Shown one piece after another: positions 19,084 to 30,868 of a stretch of DNA of 64,000 nt. The translations under genes were made by a program, and so were the position numbers. Position 1 is the first letter of the stretch, and each line of letters opens with the position of its first letter. This DNA is from SAR86 cluster bacterium AG-349-I13 (lineage in GTDB: Bacteria > Pseudomonadota > Gammaproteobacteria > Magnimaribacterales > TMED112): contig QCDB01000001.1 in assembly GCA_003278815.1 (NCBI GenBank), positions 64,001-128,000 on the forward strand. Direction: 5' to 3'. Below the pieces are notes generated by a model. That model had not been told where the DNA came from. It worked only from the letters and a program-made list of their open reading frames with translations, and ran no database searches.

Positions 19084-19896
19084 GTGCCTGAACTCCCTGA
19101 AGTAGAAACAACAAAACGCGGTGTTGAGCCCTACGTAAAAAACGAAACTATAAAGAAAATTTTAGTTAGAAACAATAAATTACGTATACCTTTCAATAAA
19201 AATCTAGCAAAAAAAATTATCAATGTTGATATTAAAGAAATTAAAAGAAGGGCAAAGTATATAATTTTCGAATTTGTTAATGGTTACTCAGTAGTCATTC
19301 ATTTAGGTATGACAGGCAACTTGAGAGTTTCTAAAAAAATTAAGTACCTTAAACATGATCATATAATTTTTTATTTAAGTTCAGGAAATGTCCTAATATA
19401 CAATGATGTTAGGCGATTTGGACTTATTCAAATTTATAAAACAAAGGAAAGTTATTTTCTATTAGATAACAACGGTCCTGATCCTTTTGAGAAAGAAGCT
19501 AACGCAGATTACTTATTTAGTAGAATAAAAAATTCAACTGCTTCAATTAAGTCTATTTTGCTTAATCATAAAATTATTTCAGGAATTGGAAATATTTATG
19601 CATCAGAAATACTTTTTGCTACCAACATTTCTCCAACAAGAATAGGTAAAAAAATTAGCTATGATGAATGCAAAAATATTCTGATAGAGAGCAAGAAAAT
19701 TCTTAGAAAGGCAATAAAAGCAGGCGGAACTACTCTAAATGACTATTTTAACGCTGAATCAAAACCAGGTTATTTTAAAATTCAACTTAAAGTATATGGA
19801 AGGGATGGAGAAAAGTGCAAAAGCTGTAAATCTAATATTTCAAAAATTACCCAAAGCAACAGAAGCACCTACTATTGTAAAGAAAGTCAGAATTAG
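19084..19896 (+). CDS. mutM: Formamidopyrimidine-DNA glycosylase
   Basis: Removes 8-oxoguanine and formamidopyrimidines from DNA. The GTG start at 19084 gives the mandatory mature N-terminus PELPEVETT, with catalytic Pro and Glu right after Met. The H2TH domain includes LNHKIISGIGNIYASEILF. The C-terminal zinc finger has CKSC and later YYCKESQN. The fourth cysteine of the family C-x2-C...C-x2-C finger is replaced by Ser (codon AGT). It is 270 residues, the normal length. It follows tolC without a gap and shares 4 bp with coaD at the stops. Confidence 0.95.
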   Translation: MPELPEVETTKRGVEPYVKNETIKKILVRNNKLRIPFNKNLAKKIINVDIKEIKRRAKYIIFEFVNGYSVVIHLGMTGNLRVSKKIKYLKHDHIIFYLSSGNVLIYNDVRRFGLIQIYKTKESYFLLDNNGPDPFEKEANADYLFSRIKNSTASIKSILLNHKIISGIGNIYASEILFATNISPTRIGKKISYDECKNILIESKKILRKAIKAGGTTLNDYFNAESKPGYFKIQLKVYGRDGEKCKSCKSNISKITQSNRSTYYCKESQN

Positions 19897-20375
19897 TTTT
19901 TAAATTTATTTATCAGTGCACTTTTAATATCAGCATGAACAAATTTTGAAATATCACCTCCATAACTTGCAAGTTCTTTGACCATACTGGAAGAAATAAA
20001 CGTAAGTTTTTCATCTGGGGTAAAAAACACACTCTCTATTTCAGGATTTTGTGATCTGTTAATGCTGGCAATTTGAAATTCATATTCAAAATCTGACACA
20101 GCTCTAAGGCCCCTTATTATAGCTTGTGCATTTAATTCTGATGCAAGATCGACTGTCAGTTTTGAATCAAGACCTATGCAGCTTATGTTTTCTTGGTTTT
20201 TAAATAATTGATTTACCATTTGAATTCGATCTTCTAGGGAAAATAAATAATTCTTTGCTGAGTTTTTTACAACAGCAATAATGACCTTATCAAAAATTTT
20301 TAATGACCTCGAAAGAATATCATTGTGCCCATTCGTAAAAGGATCGAATGATCCTGGATATATTCCAATTTTCAC
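19893..20375 (-). CDS. coaD: Phosphopantetheine adenylyltransferase
   Basis: Adenylates 4'-phosphopantetheine to dephospho-CoA. The 160-residue product shows the nucleotidyltransferase start YPGSFDPFTNGH, where TNGH is the T/HxGH motif at about 15-18. IRGLRAVSDFEYEFQ near 90 and ISSSMVKELASYGGDIS near 128 complete the family pattern. The pairing with mutM is common in gammaproteobacteria. It is convergent with mutM (4-bp overlap) and divergent from katG. Confidence 0.96.
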   Translation of the reverse strand: MKIGIYPGSFDPFTNGHNDILSRSLKIFDKVIIAVVKNSAKNYLFSLEDRIQMVNQLFKNQENISCIGLDSKLTVDLASELNAQAIIRGLRAVSDFEYEFQIASINRSQNPEIESVFFTPDEKLTFISSSMVKELASYGGDISKFVHADIKSALINKFKN

Positions 20376-20453
20376 ATATTAAAGTTACACAATTTAACTA
20401 AGGAATAAAACTTAATTTATGCAACATTTATGTGAAAAATCATTTATATGTTA

Positions 20454-22640
<2,187 letters not shown>

Positions 22641-22667
22641 CTAAATTAAATAATATTCAGCTTAAAG

Positions 22668-22691
22668 GGGCTCTATTAAGAGCCCTTTTTT
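22668..22691 (+). terminator. Bidirectional intrinsic terminator, katG / tRNA
   Basis: A perfect 7-bp stem GGGCTCT/AGAGCCC at 22668-22674 and 22679-22685 closes a four-base ATTA loop and is followed by six T (22686-22691), just after katG. Read on the other strand it lies 5 bp beyond the tRNA 3' end and has an A-run before and a short T-run after. It may therefore end both convergent transcripts. Confidence 0.85.
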
Positions 22692-22695
22692 AATA

Positions 22696-22772
22696 TGGTG
22701 GGCCCGGGAGGACTCGAACCTCCGACCAATGGATTATGAGTCCACTGCTCTAACCAACTGAGCTACAGGCCC
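22696..22772 (-). tRNA. ileX: tRNA with CAU anticodon, probably tRNA-Ile2
   Basis: A 77-nt cloverleaf with encoded CCA (22696-22698). The acceptor stem pairs GGGCCTG with CGGGCCC with a single G-U. The D arm is GCTCAGTTGGTTAGAGC, the anticodon loop CTCATAA has anticodon CAT, and the T loop is GGTTCGAGTCC. CAU tRNAs can be elongator Met, initiator Met or lysidine-modified Ile2. The G1-C72 pair excludes the initiator. Adjacency to rpoD parallels E. coli ileX, so Ile2 is preferred but elongator Met is possible. Confidence 0.9.
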
Positions 22773-22797
22773 AATCTCTTTCAAGTAAAGAGGTGTA

Positions 22798-22803
22798 ATT
22801 ATA
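22798..22803 (-). promoter_or_regulatory. -10 box for the CAU tRNA
   Basis: A perfect TATAAT on the minus strand at 22803-22798 lies 25 bp before the mature tRNA 5' end. The leader between them can fold CTCTTT with AAAGAG. No good -35 hexamer is found 16-18 bp upstream. Confidence 0.4.
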
Positions 22804-22869
22804 TAAGAATAAAAATTTTAAGGAATACTTCTTCATTTATATATTAATGTTTTAAGCTATGATTTTAAG

Positions 22870-23505
22870 ATGATTGATTTAAAGGGGATAAAACCATTCG
22901 CAGAGGGTGGAAATAGAAAATGTTTTATAAATCCTCATAATCCTAATCAATGTATAAAAGTTCTTCATCCCGGATTACTAGAAAAAATAAATAAAGACAG
23001 ACCCTGGTATAAAAAAGCAAGATCATTAGAAAGTTTTGATGACAATCTAAGAGAAAAAGAAGGCTATGAGCAAAGAGCTTTAAAATCAAAAAATCCTGAA
23101 ATTTGGAAGCATCTAGCTAAGTGGTATGGTCTTCAAGAAACTAGTTTAGGGTTAGCTTCAGTTACCGAGTTAATTCATAACAATGGTCAAATTGCAGAAA
23201 CACTTGAGGACTATCTTTTTAATAAAGGCCTAACTGAAGAAATAAGAACTGCTTTAAAAGTTTTTGAAAAGTGGTTAAAAGAGAATTTAGTGTTGACCAA
23301 AAATTTAATACCTCATAACTTGGTCCTTAAAAATGAAGCAGATGAAGTCACGATCAAAATAATAGATGGCTTGGGTTGTCATGCTTTTATTCCTTTACCG
23401 CAAAATACAAACTTTTTTGCCAAAATTTATGTAGATAAAAGAATTGAATTAATGTGGAGCAGAATTAACTGGGATATCAGCGGTAGAAAAGGTAATTGGA
23501 AATGA
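22870..23505 (+). CDS. yrbL: YrbL-family protein kinase-like protein
   Basis: A 211-residue protein resembling the PhoP-regulated YrbL family, which has a degenerate protein-kinase fold. It begins with the glycine-turn-like FAEGGNRKCFINPHNPNQCIKV, where the final Lys matches the kinase ATP-binding lysine. REKEGYEQRAL follows. A catalytic-loop equivalent, LIPHNLVLK, is followed by IKIIDGLGCHAFIPL, which has Asp-Gly in the DFG position. Its biological role is unknown. It stands alone between the tRNA and rpoD, convergent with rpoD and separated from it by 2 bp. Confidence 0.8.
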   Translation: MIDLKGIKPFAEGGNRKCFINPHNPNQCIKVLHPGLLEKINKDRPWYKKARSLESFDDNLREKEGYEQRALKSKNPEIWKHLAKWYGLQETSLGLASVTELIHNNGQIAETLEDYLFNKGLTEEIRTALKVFEKWLKENLVLTKNLIPHNLVLKNEADEVTIKIIDGLGCHAFIPLPQNTNFFAKIYVDKRIELMWSRINWDISGRKGNWK

Positions 23506-23507
23506 GA

Positions 23508-25322
23508 TTATTCGTGAAGGAAGCTTTTTAAGACGTCTGATCTAGTTGGGTGCCTTAATTTTCTTAGTGCTTTTGCTTCTATCTGTCTAATTCTTTCTCT
23601 GGTAACATCGAATTGCTTACCAACTTCTTCTAGAGTGTGATCATTATTCATGCCAATTCCAAATCTCATTCTCAGGACTTTTGCTTCTCTAGCAGTAAGC
23701 GAAGCTAATATTTCATCGGTAGCATCTTTAAGACCTCTAATTGAAGCATCATCAATAGGTGAATTTATAGAAGAATCTTCAAGAAAATCACCTAAGTTAG
23801 AATCTTCATCGTCACCTATAGGAGTTTCCATAGATATCGGTTCTTTTGCTATTTTCATAACTTTCCTCATTTTATCTTCTGGAATATCAAGTCGCTTGGA
23901 CATTTCTTCAGGTGTTGGCTCTCTACCTATTTCTTGCATCATTTGTCTTGAAAGCCTGTTGAGTTTATTAATTGTTTCAATCATATGAACTGGGATTCTT
24001 ATAGTTCTGGCTTGATCAGCTATAGATCTGGTAATTGCTTGTCTAATCCACCAAGTAGCATAGGTGGAAAACTTATATCCCCTTCTGTACTCAAATTTAT
24101 CTACAGCTTTCATTAAACCAATATTGCCTTCTTGAATAAGGTCTAAGAACTGTAAACCCCTATTTGTGTATTTTTTTGCAATAGATATTACAAGACGTAA
24201 ATTCGCCTCAATCATCTCTTTTTTCGCTCTTAGAAGACCTCTGTATGCTTTATTAATTCTTTTGTTTAAAGATATTATTTGTGTAACAGGCATAAGATTA
24301 TTTTCGTCAATTTTTATAAGATCTTTTTGTATCCTCACAAAAGTTGGTTTCACTTCATCAATCTTTTTCTTTTTAAATCTTTTATCTTTTGCTAGTTTGG
24401 TTAAAAGCCTGATGTTAATTAAATTGTCTTCAATTAGATCTCTTGCCTCTTTGTTAGCTACGCCAATTTCTTTAACTAGCAGTCTCTTTAATTCCCTTTC
24501 AAAACCTCCTACAAGATTTTTCTTCTCTGCTGGGATTTGTACAAGAGTATCGAAAACTTTTGAATTAAATTTAATTACTTGAAATTCTTCTTTCAGCTTA
24601 TTGAGTGCTTTTTGTCCTTTTTCATCTAATTTTTCATTACTTAGAGACTTAAGGTATTTATTGTATTCTCGTTTAATTACCTTAATTTTTGCCTCACATT
24701 CTTCAAAAGATATTACATTTGCTTCCTCTTCCTCATCTTCAGAGTCAGTAGTAGGAACTTCTTCGGTATTTTCAAACTCTTGCTCAATTATTTCTTCTTC
24801 AGGCTCTTCCAACATAAAACCTGAGATTAAATCTTGTGTCTTCTTTTCACCAATCTTTATTCTGTTAAAGAAATCTAAAATATATTCAATGCAAAGTGGA
24901 TACTCTGCGCACAGAGACAGAACTTCCTTCATTGCTGCTTCAATTCTTTTCGCTATTCCTATTTCTCCAGTTTTTGTTAAAAGATCAACGCTCCCCATTT
25001 CCCTCATGTACATGCGTACTGGATCTGTTGTTCTTCCTGATTCAATCTCTGTCTGCGATAATGCAGCAACGGCGTCTTCAGCTGCTAATTCATCTGTTTC
25101 TTCATCCTCACCTAACATGAGCTCATCTTGATCTGGTGTATCTTCAAACACCTTAATACCCATATCTCTGAGAACTTGAGTAATTTCTTCAAAATTGTCA
25201 GCGTCAGTTGAACCATCAGGCAAAGTATCTGTTATGTCAGCATGAGTAAGATAACCTTGTTCTCTACCCAACTGAATTAATTGAGCAATATCATTTTTTT
25301 GAGTGACTTGTTTATCTGACAT
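23508..25322 (-). CDS. rpoD: RNA polymerase primary sigma factor (sigma 70)
   Basis: Housekeeping sigma factor, 604 residues (E. coli 613). Region 1.1 is at the N-terminus ([20 protein letters not shown]). Region 1.2 contains [18 protein letters not shown]. An acidic non-conserved insert follows. Region 2 has [15 protein letters not shown] for promoter melting, region 3 has [11 protein letters not shown], and region 4.2 ends [19 protein letters not shown]. The terminal [14 protein letters not shown] matches the family end. dnaG lies upstream with a 31-bp gap, as in the classic dnaG-rpoD pair; rpsU is not present. Confidence 0.98.
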   Translation of the reverse strand: MSDKQVTQKNDIAQLIQLGREQGYLTHADITDTLPDGSTDADNFEEITQVLRDMGIKVFEDTPDQDELMLGEDEETDELAAEDAVAALSQTEIESGRTTDPVRMYMREMGSVDLLTKTGEIGIAKRIEAAMKEVLSLCAEYPLCIEYILDFFNRIKIGEKKTQDLISGFMLEEPEEEIIEQEFENTEEVPTTDSEDEEEEANVISFEECEAKIKVIKREYNKYLKSLSNEKLDEKGQKALNKLKEEFQVIKFNSKVFDTLVQIPAEKKNLVGGFERELKRLLVKEIGVANKEARDLIEDNLINIRLLTKLAKDKRFKKKKIDEVKPTFVRIQKDLIKIDENNLMPVTQIISLNKRINKAYRGLLRAKKEMIEANLRLVISIAKKYTNRGLQFLDLIQEGNIGLMKAVDKFEYRRGYKFSTYATWWIRQAITRSIADQARTIRIPVHMIETINKLNRLSRQMMQEIGREPTPEEMSKRLDIPEDKMRKVMKIAKEPISMETPIGDDEDSNLGDFLEDSSINSPIDDASIRGLKDATDEILASLTAREAKVLRMRFGIGMNNDHTLEEVGKQFDVTRERIRQIEAKALRKLRHPTRSDVLKSFLHE

Positions 25323-25353
25323 GATTTCTTATATGTTTGTGATTATTCAAATT

Positions 25354-27099
25354 TCAACTATATGTATTCAAATTTTGAATAAGCTCCTCTTCCTGAATTG
25401 AGTTATTATCTCTCAAATTTAGAAGTTTTTGCAGATTTTCTTTTCTTTCTTGTGTTAATTCTTTCTTATTGGCAAGATTAATCAAATATTCAGCAAATAA
25501 TTCATCAAATTCTAGCCTTATTACATCTGACGCTCTAATGAATTCACTAAATACTTCGTCTTCAGTTAAATTTAATCCAGTCATCATAGCTTTAGCAAAA
25601 AGAGGTGACTCTTTTCTAACAAGATCTCCTTCTATTATTTGAGTTAGAACTTCTTTAAAAGATGCTATTTCCTCTTTTTTTGAGTTTTTAATAAATTCAA
25701 AAAATTCTTCAGTATTTGAACTAAGTATATTTTTGTAATTCTCTGTTAGAAATAAGAGAAGTAAAATTTCATTTTCAAAGGCATCTTTTTTAGTTTTTAA
25801 TACTTTTTTAACAGAAGTTTTCTTTTCAGGCTGATCTTCTTTTAACAAAATTTCTTTGTTTATATTTAGTTCAGAAGAAAACTTCGTCATAAGAGTTTCT
25901 TTTAACATTTCTGAAGTCACCAAAGGCAATAATTTTTTAAATTCGAAAATAATTTGCCTAATATCTTCTGGAGAGTCTAGTTTTTTTCCTCTTTTTAGGA
26001 ATTGGAAAGCAAAGCTTTCTAGAACCATTGCTCTATCTAATTTTTTATAAAATTCCTCTTTTCCATGCTCTTTTACAAATGAATCAGGATCATAACCTTC
26101 TGGTAAAAATAAAAATCTTACTGTTTTGTCATCCACTACATTTTTAAGAGAAATTTGTAGAGCTCGCCATGCGGCTTTGAGCCCAGCTTCGTCGGAATCA
26201 AAGCAAAATATAATTTTTCTACGCAATTTAAACATAGAATTCATATGGTTTTGTGAGAAAGCAGTTCCCAGAGATGCCACAGCGTTGTTAATGCCATACT
26301 CACTTAGCATAACAACATCCATATAACCTTCAGTTACGATAAAATCTTCAGTCTTGTGATCTTTTTTTGCATTATTGAAACCGTATAGCTCTCTTGTCTT
26401 ATTGAAAAATTTACTATCCTTAGAATTCAAATATTTTGGCATTGAATTATCAGTAACTCTGCCGCCAAAACCTATAGTTTTACCTGAAGAATTAAGTATC
26501 GGAAAAGTAACCCTATTTCTCAGAAAAGGATAAAAGCCCTTCTCATTTTTGAGAAAATTACCACTTTCCAAAATTTCTTTATCAGAGAATTTGTCTTGTA
26601 ATTTCTTTAAAAGCTCAATTTGATTAAAGTCAGCAAAACCAATTTTGAAATTTTTTGCTGTTTGACCACTTATACCTCTCTTCTTTAAATACTCAACAGT
26701 AGATTTATTTTTTGAGTCTTTCAGTGCTTCAAAGTAGTAATTAGCAACAAAATCATTTATGTGATGAATTTTAGAAAAATCTTTGTTACCAAACGTATTT
26801 TCTCTAGGTACAGTTACATTATTTAATTCAGCAAGCTTTTCAACAGCTTCAACAAAGCTTAAACCTTCATGATCTTTAATGAATGTAAGAACATTTCCAC
26901 CAGCACCACAGCCAAAACAATGGAAAATTGCTTTTTGTGGACTCACTACAAAAGAAGGTGTTTTTTCTTCGTGGAAGGGACAGCAGCAAGTGTAGTTATT
27001 ACCTTTCTTAGATAGTGAAACGTAGTGATTGATCACTGAAACAATATCGGAGTCATCAACCAGCCTATCAATGAAATCTTTTGGAATTGATCTAGCCAT
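25354..27099 (-). CDS. dnaG: DNA primase
   Basis: Makes RNA primers at the replication fork. The 581-residue protein has an N-terminal CHC2 zinc finger (CPFH at about 40-43, later CFGCGAGG). The TOPRIM core contains VTEGYMDVVML and IFCFDSDEAGLKAAWRAL. A weakly conserved C-terminal region from about 430 would bind DnaB. It overlaps ruvX by 8 bp and precedes rpoD, so replication initiation and sigma factor genes are linked as in E. coli. Confidence 0.97.
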   Translation of the reverse strand: MARSIPKDFIDRLVDDSDIVSVINHYVSLSKKGNNYTCCCPFHEEKTPSFVVSPQKAIFHCFGCGAGGNVLTFIKDHEGLSFVEAVEKLAELNNVTVPRENTFGNKDFSKIHHINDFVANYYFEALKDSKNKSTVEYLKKRGISGQTAKNFKIGFADFNQIELLKKLQDKFSDKEILESGNFLKNEKGFYPFLRNRVTFPILNSSGKTIGFGGRVTDNSMPKYLNSKDSKFFNKTRELYGFNNAKKDHKTEDFIVTEGYMDVVMLSEYGINNAVASLGTAFSQNHMNSMFKLRRKIIFCFDSDEAGLKAAWRALQISLKNVVDDKTVRFLFLPEGYDPDSFVKEHGKEEFYKKLDRAMVLESFAFQFLKRGKKLDSPEDIRQIIFEFKKLLPLVTSEMLKETLMTKFSSELNINKEILLKEDQPEKKTSVKKVLKTKKDAFENEILLLLFLTENYKNILSSNTEEFFEFIKNSKKEEIASFKEVLTQIIEGDLVRKESPLFAKAMMTGLNLTEDEVFSEFIRASDVIRLEFDELFAEYLINLANKKELTQERKENLQKLLNLRDNNSIQEEELIQNLNTYS

Positions 27100-27478
27100 C
27101 TTTATTATTAAACCAGTCTTGAAAAATTAATTCAGCTGAATGTGAATCTTTCATATGTTTTTTTTTACTATTATCTAAACCTTGTGTCGTGTAGTCTTCA
27201 TTAACCTCAATTACTTTCATATTAAGATCTTTGACAAAGAAATTTTTTGTTCTAGTCACCCCATCCCTAAAATCTTCACTCATTTTTAGCGGAATACCAA
27301 TCAAAATTAGGTTAGGCCTCCAAGTTTCAAGTAGTTTATTAAGATTTTCAAAAACAGATTTATTATTTGTAATAACCGGTAGTGGTTTAGTTTGTCCAGT
27401 GTAAGTTTCAGCAATGCAAACACCTATATTTTTTGTTCCATAGTCAAGGCTCAATACAACTTTGGCTTGCTTACTCAA
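27092..27478 (-). CDS. ruvX: RuvX/YqgF-type Holliday junction resolvase-like nuclease
   Basis: RNase H-fold nuclease implicated in pre-16S rRNA 5' maturation. It is recognised by LSLDYGTKNIGVCIAE at the N-terminus with the catalytic Asp, LILIGIPLKMSED in the middle, and the C-terminal ENEDYTTQ-like VNEDYTTQGLD plus HSAELIFQDWF. No ATG is available. TTG at 27476-27478 gives 128 residues with the first Asp at 12, as expected. A TTG at 27511 would add 11 residues and overlap gshB by 28 bp. The gshB-ruvX pairing is usual in gammaproteobacteria. Confidence 0.88.
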   Translation of the reverse strand: MSKQAKVVLSLDYGTKNIGVCIAETYTGQTKPLPVITNNKSVFENLNKLLETWRPNLILIGIPLKMSEDFRDGVTRTKNFFVKDLNMKVIEVNEDYTTQGLDNSKKKHMKDSHSAELIFQDWFNNKDG

Positions 27479-27483
27479 TACTT

Positions 27484-28419
27484 CTACCTGCTGCTGTCTA
27501 AACTGTCCCAAAAGATTTTTGCTGGATTTAAATCAGAATTTTTATGTATTTCCTGCAGGCATGTAGGTGAAGTAATATTTATCTCAGATAACCAACCTCC
27601 TAAAAGATCTACTCCTGCAAAATAAATCTCATTTTCTTTAAGATAGGGGATAATTTGTTTAGCAATTTCTTCGTCTTGTGCTGTAATTGGCTCTATTTTT
27701 GAAACTGCACCAGCTGCCAAATTACCTCTAAAATCTTTATCGGATGGAATACGAATAACTTTTTTTGGTAAGAGTTCATAATTTATAAAAACCAGTCTAT
27801 GGTCACCCAACCTTGCTTCTTCAACATATTCCTGAACGATAAAATGTTTTTTTCCATTTTGGCTAACAGTCTCCCAAATTACACTCAGATTTTTGTCACC
27901 TTTATTGATGGTAAAAATTGACTTACCACCCATACCATCCAAAGGCTTAATTACAATTTTTTCTATTTTTGATTCTTCAAAGATTTCCTCTATTTGTTCT
28001 AGTGAGTTTGTTACAACTGTTAATGGGATGATTGCGGGAAAATTTAAAATTATCAATTTTTCGTTGTTCTCTCTTAATGCTTTTGCAGGGTTGATACAAT
28101 CGACACCTGAAATTTCCAACATTTGTGTCAAGTATAAATATTCTTTATTAAAAGGTGGATTTAGTCTATTAATTACAAAATCAAAGCTCTTCACTTCAAT
28201 TGATATAGTACTTTTAATAATAAAATTAAGTTCACTTGAGTTAGGAAAATCTATTTCCTTACAATCAGCATATAAAGCAGTTTTTTTATGAGTTACATCT
28301 TTTGAATCAAAGGCATATACTTGATTTCCTCTGGCATGTGCCTCTTTCATCAGGTAGATGGAAGTATCTTTCTCAAGATTCATTGAGTCAAGGTCGTTTA
28401 TGATAAATCCAATTTTCAT
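27484..28419 (-). CDS. gshB: Glutathione synthetase
   Basis: ATP-grasp enzyme joining gamma-Glu-Cys and Gly. The 311 residues include the start MKIGFIINDLDSMN, DFVINRLNPPFNKEYLY near 80, VIKPLDGMGGKSIF for ATP binding, and RIPSDKDFRGNLAAG. The end, NITSPTCLQEI, carries the metal-binding region. The length is typical (315). It is followed by ruvX (5 bp) and preceded by rsmE (2 bp), the E. coli order rsmE-gshB-yqgE-ruvX minus yqgE. Confidence 0.97.
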   Translation of the reverse strand: MKIGFIINDLDSMNLEKDTSIYLMKEAHARGNQVYAFDSKDVTHKKTALYADCKEIDFPNSSELNFIIKSTISIEVKSFDFVINRLNPPFNKEYLYLTQMLEISGVDCINPAKALRENNEKLIILNFPAIIPLTVVTNSLEQIEEIFEESKIEKIVIKPLDGMGGKSIFTINKGDKNLSVIWETVSQNGKKHFIVQEYVEEARLGDHRLVFINYELLPKKVIRIPSDKDFRGNLAAGAVSKIEPITAQDEEIAKQIIPYLKENEIYFAGVDLLGGWLSEINITSPTCLQEIHKNSDLNPAKIFWDSLDSSR

Positions 28420-28421
28420 AT

Positions 28422-29105
28422 CTAAATATTTAATCTTGAAAGAGCTACTAAGGGAGCTGTTTCAGCTCTAAGTATATTTTCACCTAAATTGAATGAACAT
28501 GCTCTATTTTTGCTAATAATTTTCATCTCTCTATCATCAAAACCATATTCACCTCCAGAGACAATAAGGTCGCAGCTAACTTTTTTATCCAAAGGATTAT
28601 CTGAAAATTGATCAAGAACAATAATATGTTTGAATATATCAAAATTAAAATCTTCTAATGACCTCACAATATTTAAGTCTGGTTTATAGAAATTTTCTGA
28701 CTGAAGAAAAGCTGATGTAATTATATCATCATACCTTTTTATCTTTTTTTCTTCCTTTTCAAGTTTAAAAGAGTGTTTAGATTTTTCAGAAATATACAAG
28801 TAAATTTTTTTGACACCTATTTCAACTGATTTCTGAAGCATGAATTCTAACTGATTTTTCTTTAACACTGGGGCTAACAAAGTTATTGAGTATTTCCTCT
28901 GCTTTGTGGATGAGTCATTAATTCTTACAGCATTTTTCCCGTCAAATGTACTAACATATCTGCTTCCCTCCCCATCATGAATAAAAAGAGGCTCACCCTC
29001 TTTAAGTTTTAGTACTTTTTTCAGGTAATGTATTTGACTATTGTCTAAAAAATGATCAGTATTTTTATCTAGTTTTTTTTTAATAAAAATTGATGCTGTT
29101 CTCAT
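28422..29105 (-). CDS. rsmE: 16S rRNA m3U1498 methyltransferase RsmE
   Basis: SPOUT methyltransferase for U1498 of 16S rRNA. The 227 residues start with the PUA-like part (HYLKKVLKLKEGEPLFIHDG). In the knot domain are LEFMLQKSVEIGVKKIY, IVSGGEYGFDDREMKII and LGENILRAETAPLVAL. The family motif GPEGG is SGGEYGF here. It is divergent from fis with only 24 bp between the start codons, so both promoters must lie partly inside genes or overlap. Confidence 0.95.
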   Translation of the reverse strand: MRTASIFIKKKLDKNTDHFLDNSQIHYLKKVLKLKEGEPLFIHDGEGSRYVSTFDGKNAVRINDSSTKQRKYSITLLAPVLKKNQLEFMLQKSVEIGVKKIYLYISEKSKHSFKLEKEEKKIKRYDDIITSAFLQSENFYKPDLNIVRSLEDFNFDIFKHIIVLDQFSDNPLDKKVSCDLIVSGGEYGFDDREMKIISKNRACSFNLGENILRAETAPLVALSRLNI

Positions 29106-29129
29106 TAGAAAAGCAATTATATCATTTAG

Positions 29130-29381
29130 ATGTCAACCAAGTTTAATACAAATAAAAGAAGCCTAAGAGGTGAAGTCAAAAGAGCAATAAAGCGTTACTA
29201 TAGAAATTTAGATGGTGAGAGCCCAATCGAACTTTATAATTTAACCATAAGTCAAATTGAGCCACCTTTGCTTGAGGTAGTTCTAAAAAAATGTAAAGGA
29301 AATCAATCGCAAGCTTGCAAGATTTTAGGTCTAAATAGAGGCACGTTAAGAAAAAAAATGGCTAAATACGGGCTCCTGTGA
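29130..29381 (+). CDS. fis: Fis-family nucleoid DNA-binding protein
   Basis: An 83-residue Fis-like protein that bends DNA and modulates transcription. The C-terminal helix-turn-helix is intact: CKGNQSQACKILGLNRGTLRKK. The N-terminal part has a hydrophobic dimerisation helix (YNLTISQIEPPLLEVVLKK). It is shorter than E. coli Fis (98) and lacks the first beta-hairpin residues. Fis here heads fis-purH-purD; the stop shares a base with purH (TGATG). The fis-purHD grouping is common outside enterics. Confidence 0.93.
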   Translation: MSTKFNTNKRSLRGEVKRAIKRYYRNLDGESPIELYNLTISQIEPPLLEVVLKKCKGNQSQACKILGLNRGTLRKKMAKYGLL

Positions 29382-30868
29382 TGATTAATATTAAGACCGC
29401 ACTAATTAGTGTTTATGACAAAACAGGCATACTAGAGCTTTCACAAAGACTCATCAAACATGGTGTCTTAATTCTTTCATCAGGGGGGACAGCAGCGTAT
29501 CTAAAAGACAATAGAATTGATGTAACTGAGGTATCTGAATACACCGGATTTAATGAAGTTTTTGACGGTCGAGTAAAAACTCTTCACCCAAAGATACATG
29601 CTGGAATTCTAGCTAGAGGGGAATCTGATAAGCAAGAGCTAAAAAAGCTAGAAGCAAAAAAAATTGACCTTGTAGTTGTAAATTTATATCCATTTGCTGA
29701 TGAAGTGGCAGATAAAAATTCTACAGAAATATCAATAATTGAGAAAATTGATATAGGTGGACCTGCTATGGTAAGAGCGGCTGCAAAAAACTTCAAACAT
29801 ACAATTGTGTTGACTGATCCAAAACAATATGACCAATTAAGTTTTACGAATTTCACTGTTGAGCAATCAAAAGAGCTTGCTGCCGAAGCTTTTAGCACTA
29901 CAACTGATTATGATTTAGATGTATCGAACTGGTTTCTAGATAATCCCATTAAAGAAGAATCAAAAAAATTACGATATGGGGAAAATCCGCATCAAGAGGG
30001 TTTTTTGCATACAGGTCAAGATTCGCCAATCGATTTTTTTAACCCTCTGCAAGGAAAGGAGATATCTTTTAATAATGTCTCTGATGCACTAGCAGCTTGG
30101 GCATGTGTGCAGGAATTTAATGAACCAAGTGTTTGTATCGTTAAACACACAAATCCATGTGGTGTAGCATCTTCTGATAACATTCTCTCTTCATATAAAA
30201 AAGCTTTTCAAACAGATCCAACTTCGGCGTTTGGTGGGGTAATTGCGTCTAATGATGAAATTGATGAAAAATGTGCAAGATACATGATTGATAACCAATT
30301 CATTGAAGTTGTAATTGCACCAAGTTTCACATCTAAAGCACAAGAGATTTTTAAAGCAAAACCTAACATTAGAGTGCTAAGAAGCAATGAAGTGGCAACT
30401 GATATATATGAAAATAAGATGATTCATGGTGTCGGCTTAGTTCAGTCTACTGATATTGCAAATTTTGCAGAAATGGAGCTAAAACATGTTACAAACAAGC
30501 ATCCATCACAAAAAGAGGTAGAAGATTTAATCTTTGCTATGAAAGTGGCGAAACATGCTAAATCTAATGCAATTGTTTTAGCAAAAAATAAGATGACTCT
30601 GGGTATCGGTGCTGGACAGATGAGTAGGGTGATTAGTACAAAAATAGCTTTCATGAAAGCAGAGGAAGAAGGTTTAAATGTTGCTGATTGTGTATTAGCT
30701 TCTGATGCCTTTTTCCCTTTTAGGGATAATATTGATTTAGCTGCAAGCAAAGGGGCGCTTCATATTATCCAACCAGGTGGTTCAGTTAAAGATGCTGAAG
30801 TCATTAAGGCTGCTGAAGAAAAAAATCTTACCATGACTTTTACTGGGGTAAGACACTTTAAGCATTAA
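29381..30868 (+). CDS. purH: Bifunctional AICAR transformylase / IMP cyclohydrolase
   Basis: Last two steps of purine synthesis to IMP. The N-terminal MGS-fold cyclohydrolase domain (about 1-190) shows LISVYDKTG, LSSGGTAAYL, DGRVKTLHPKIHAGIL and AAKNFKHTIVL. The transformylase domain has KHTNPCGVA with the catalytic Lys-His, SDAFFPFRDNID, and the end TFTGVRHFKH. It is 495 residues against about 529 in E. coli. ATG at 29381 is preferred over a GTG one codon earlier. Confidence 0.97.
   Translation: MINIKTALISVYDKTGILELSQRLIKHGVLILSSGGTAAYLKDNRIDVTEVSEYTGFNEVFDGRVKTLHPKIHAGILARGESDKQELKKLEAKKIDLVVVNLYPFADEVADKNSTEISIIEKIDIGGPAMVRAAAKNFKHTIVLTDPKQYDQLSFTNFTVEQSKELAAEAFSTTTDYDLDVSNWFLDNPIKEESKKLRYGENPHQEGFLHTGQDSPIDFFNPLQGKEISFNNVSDALAAWACVQEFNEPSVCIVKHTNPCGVASSDNILSSYKKAFQTDPTSAFGGVIASNDEIDEKCARYMIDNQFIEVVIAPSFTSKAQEIFKAKPNIRVLRSNEVATDIYENKMIHGVGLVQSTDIANFAEMELKHVTNKHPSQKEVEDLIFAMKVAKHAKSNAIVLAKNKMTLGIGAGQMSRVISTKIAFMKAEEEGLNVADCVLASDAFFPFRDNIDLAASKGALHIIQPGGSVKDAEVIKAAEEKNLTMTFTGVRHFKH

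Noticed and set aside
24601-25131. Long open frame of 176 codons opposite rpoD
   Set aside because: It lies fully antisense to rpoD, is Ser/Phe/Leu rich as expected from the complement of charged helices, and has no plausible start signal.
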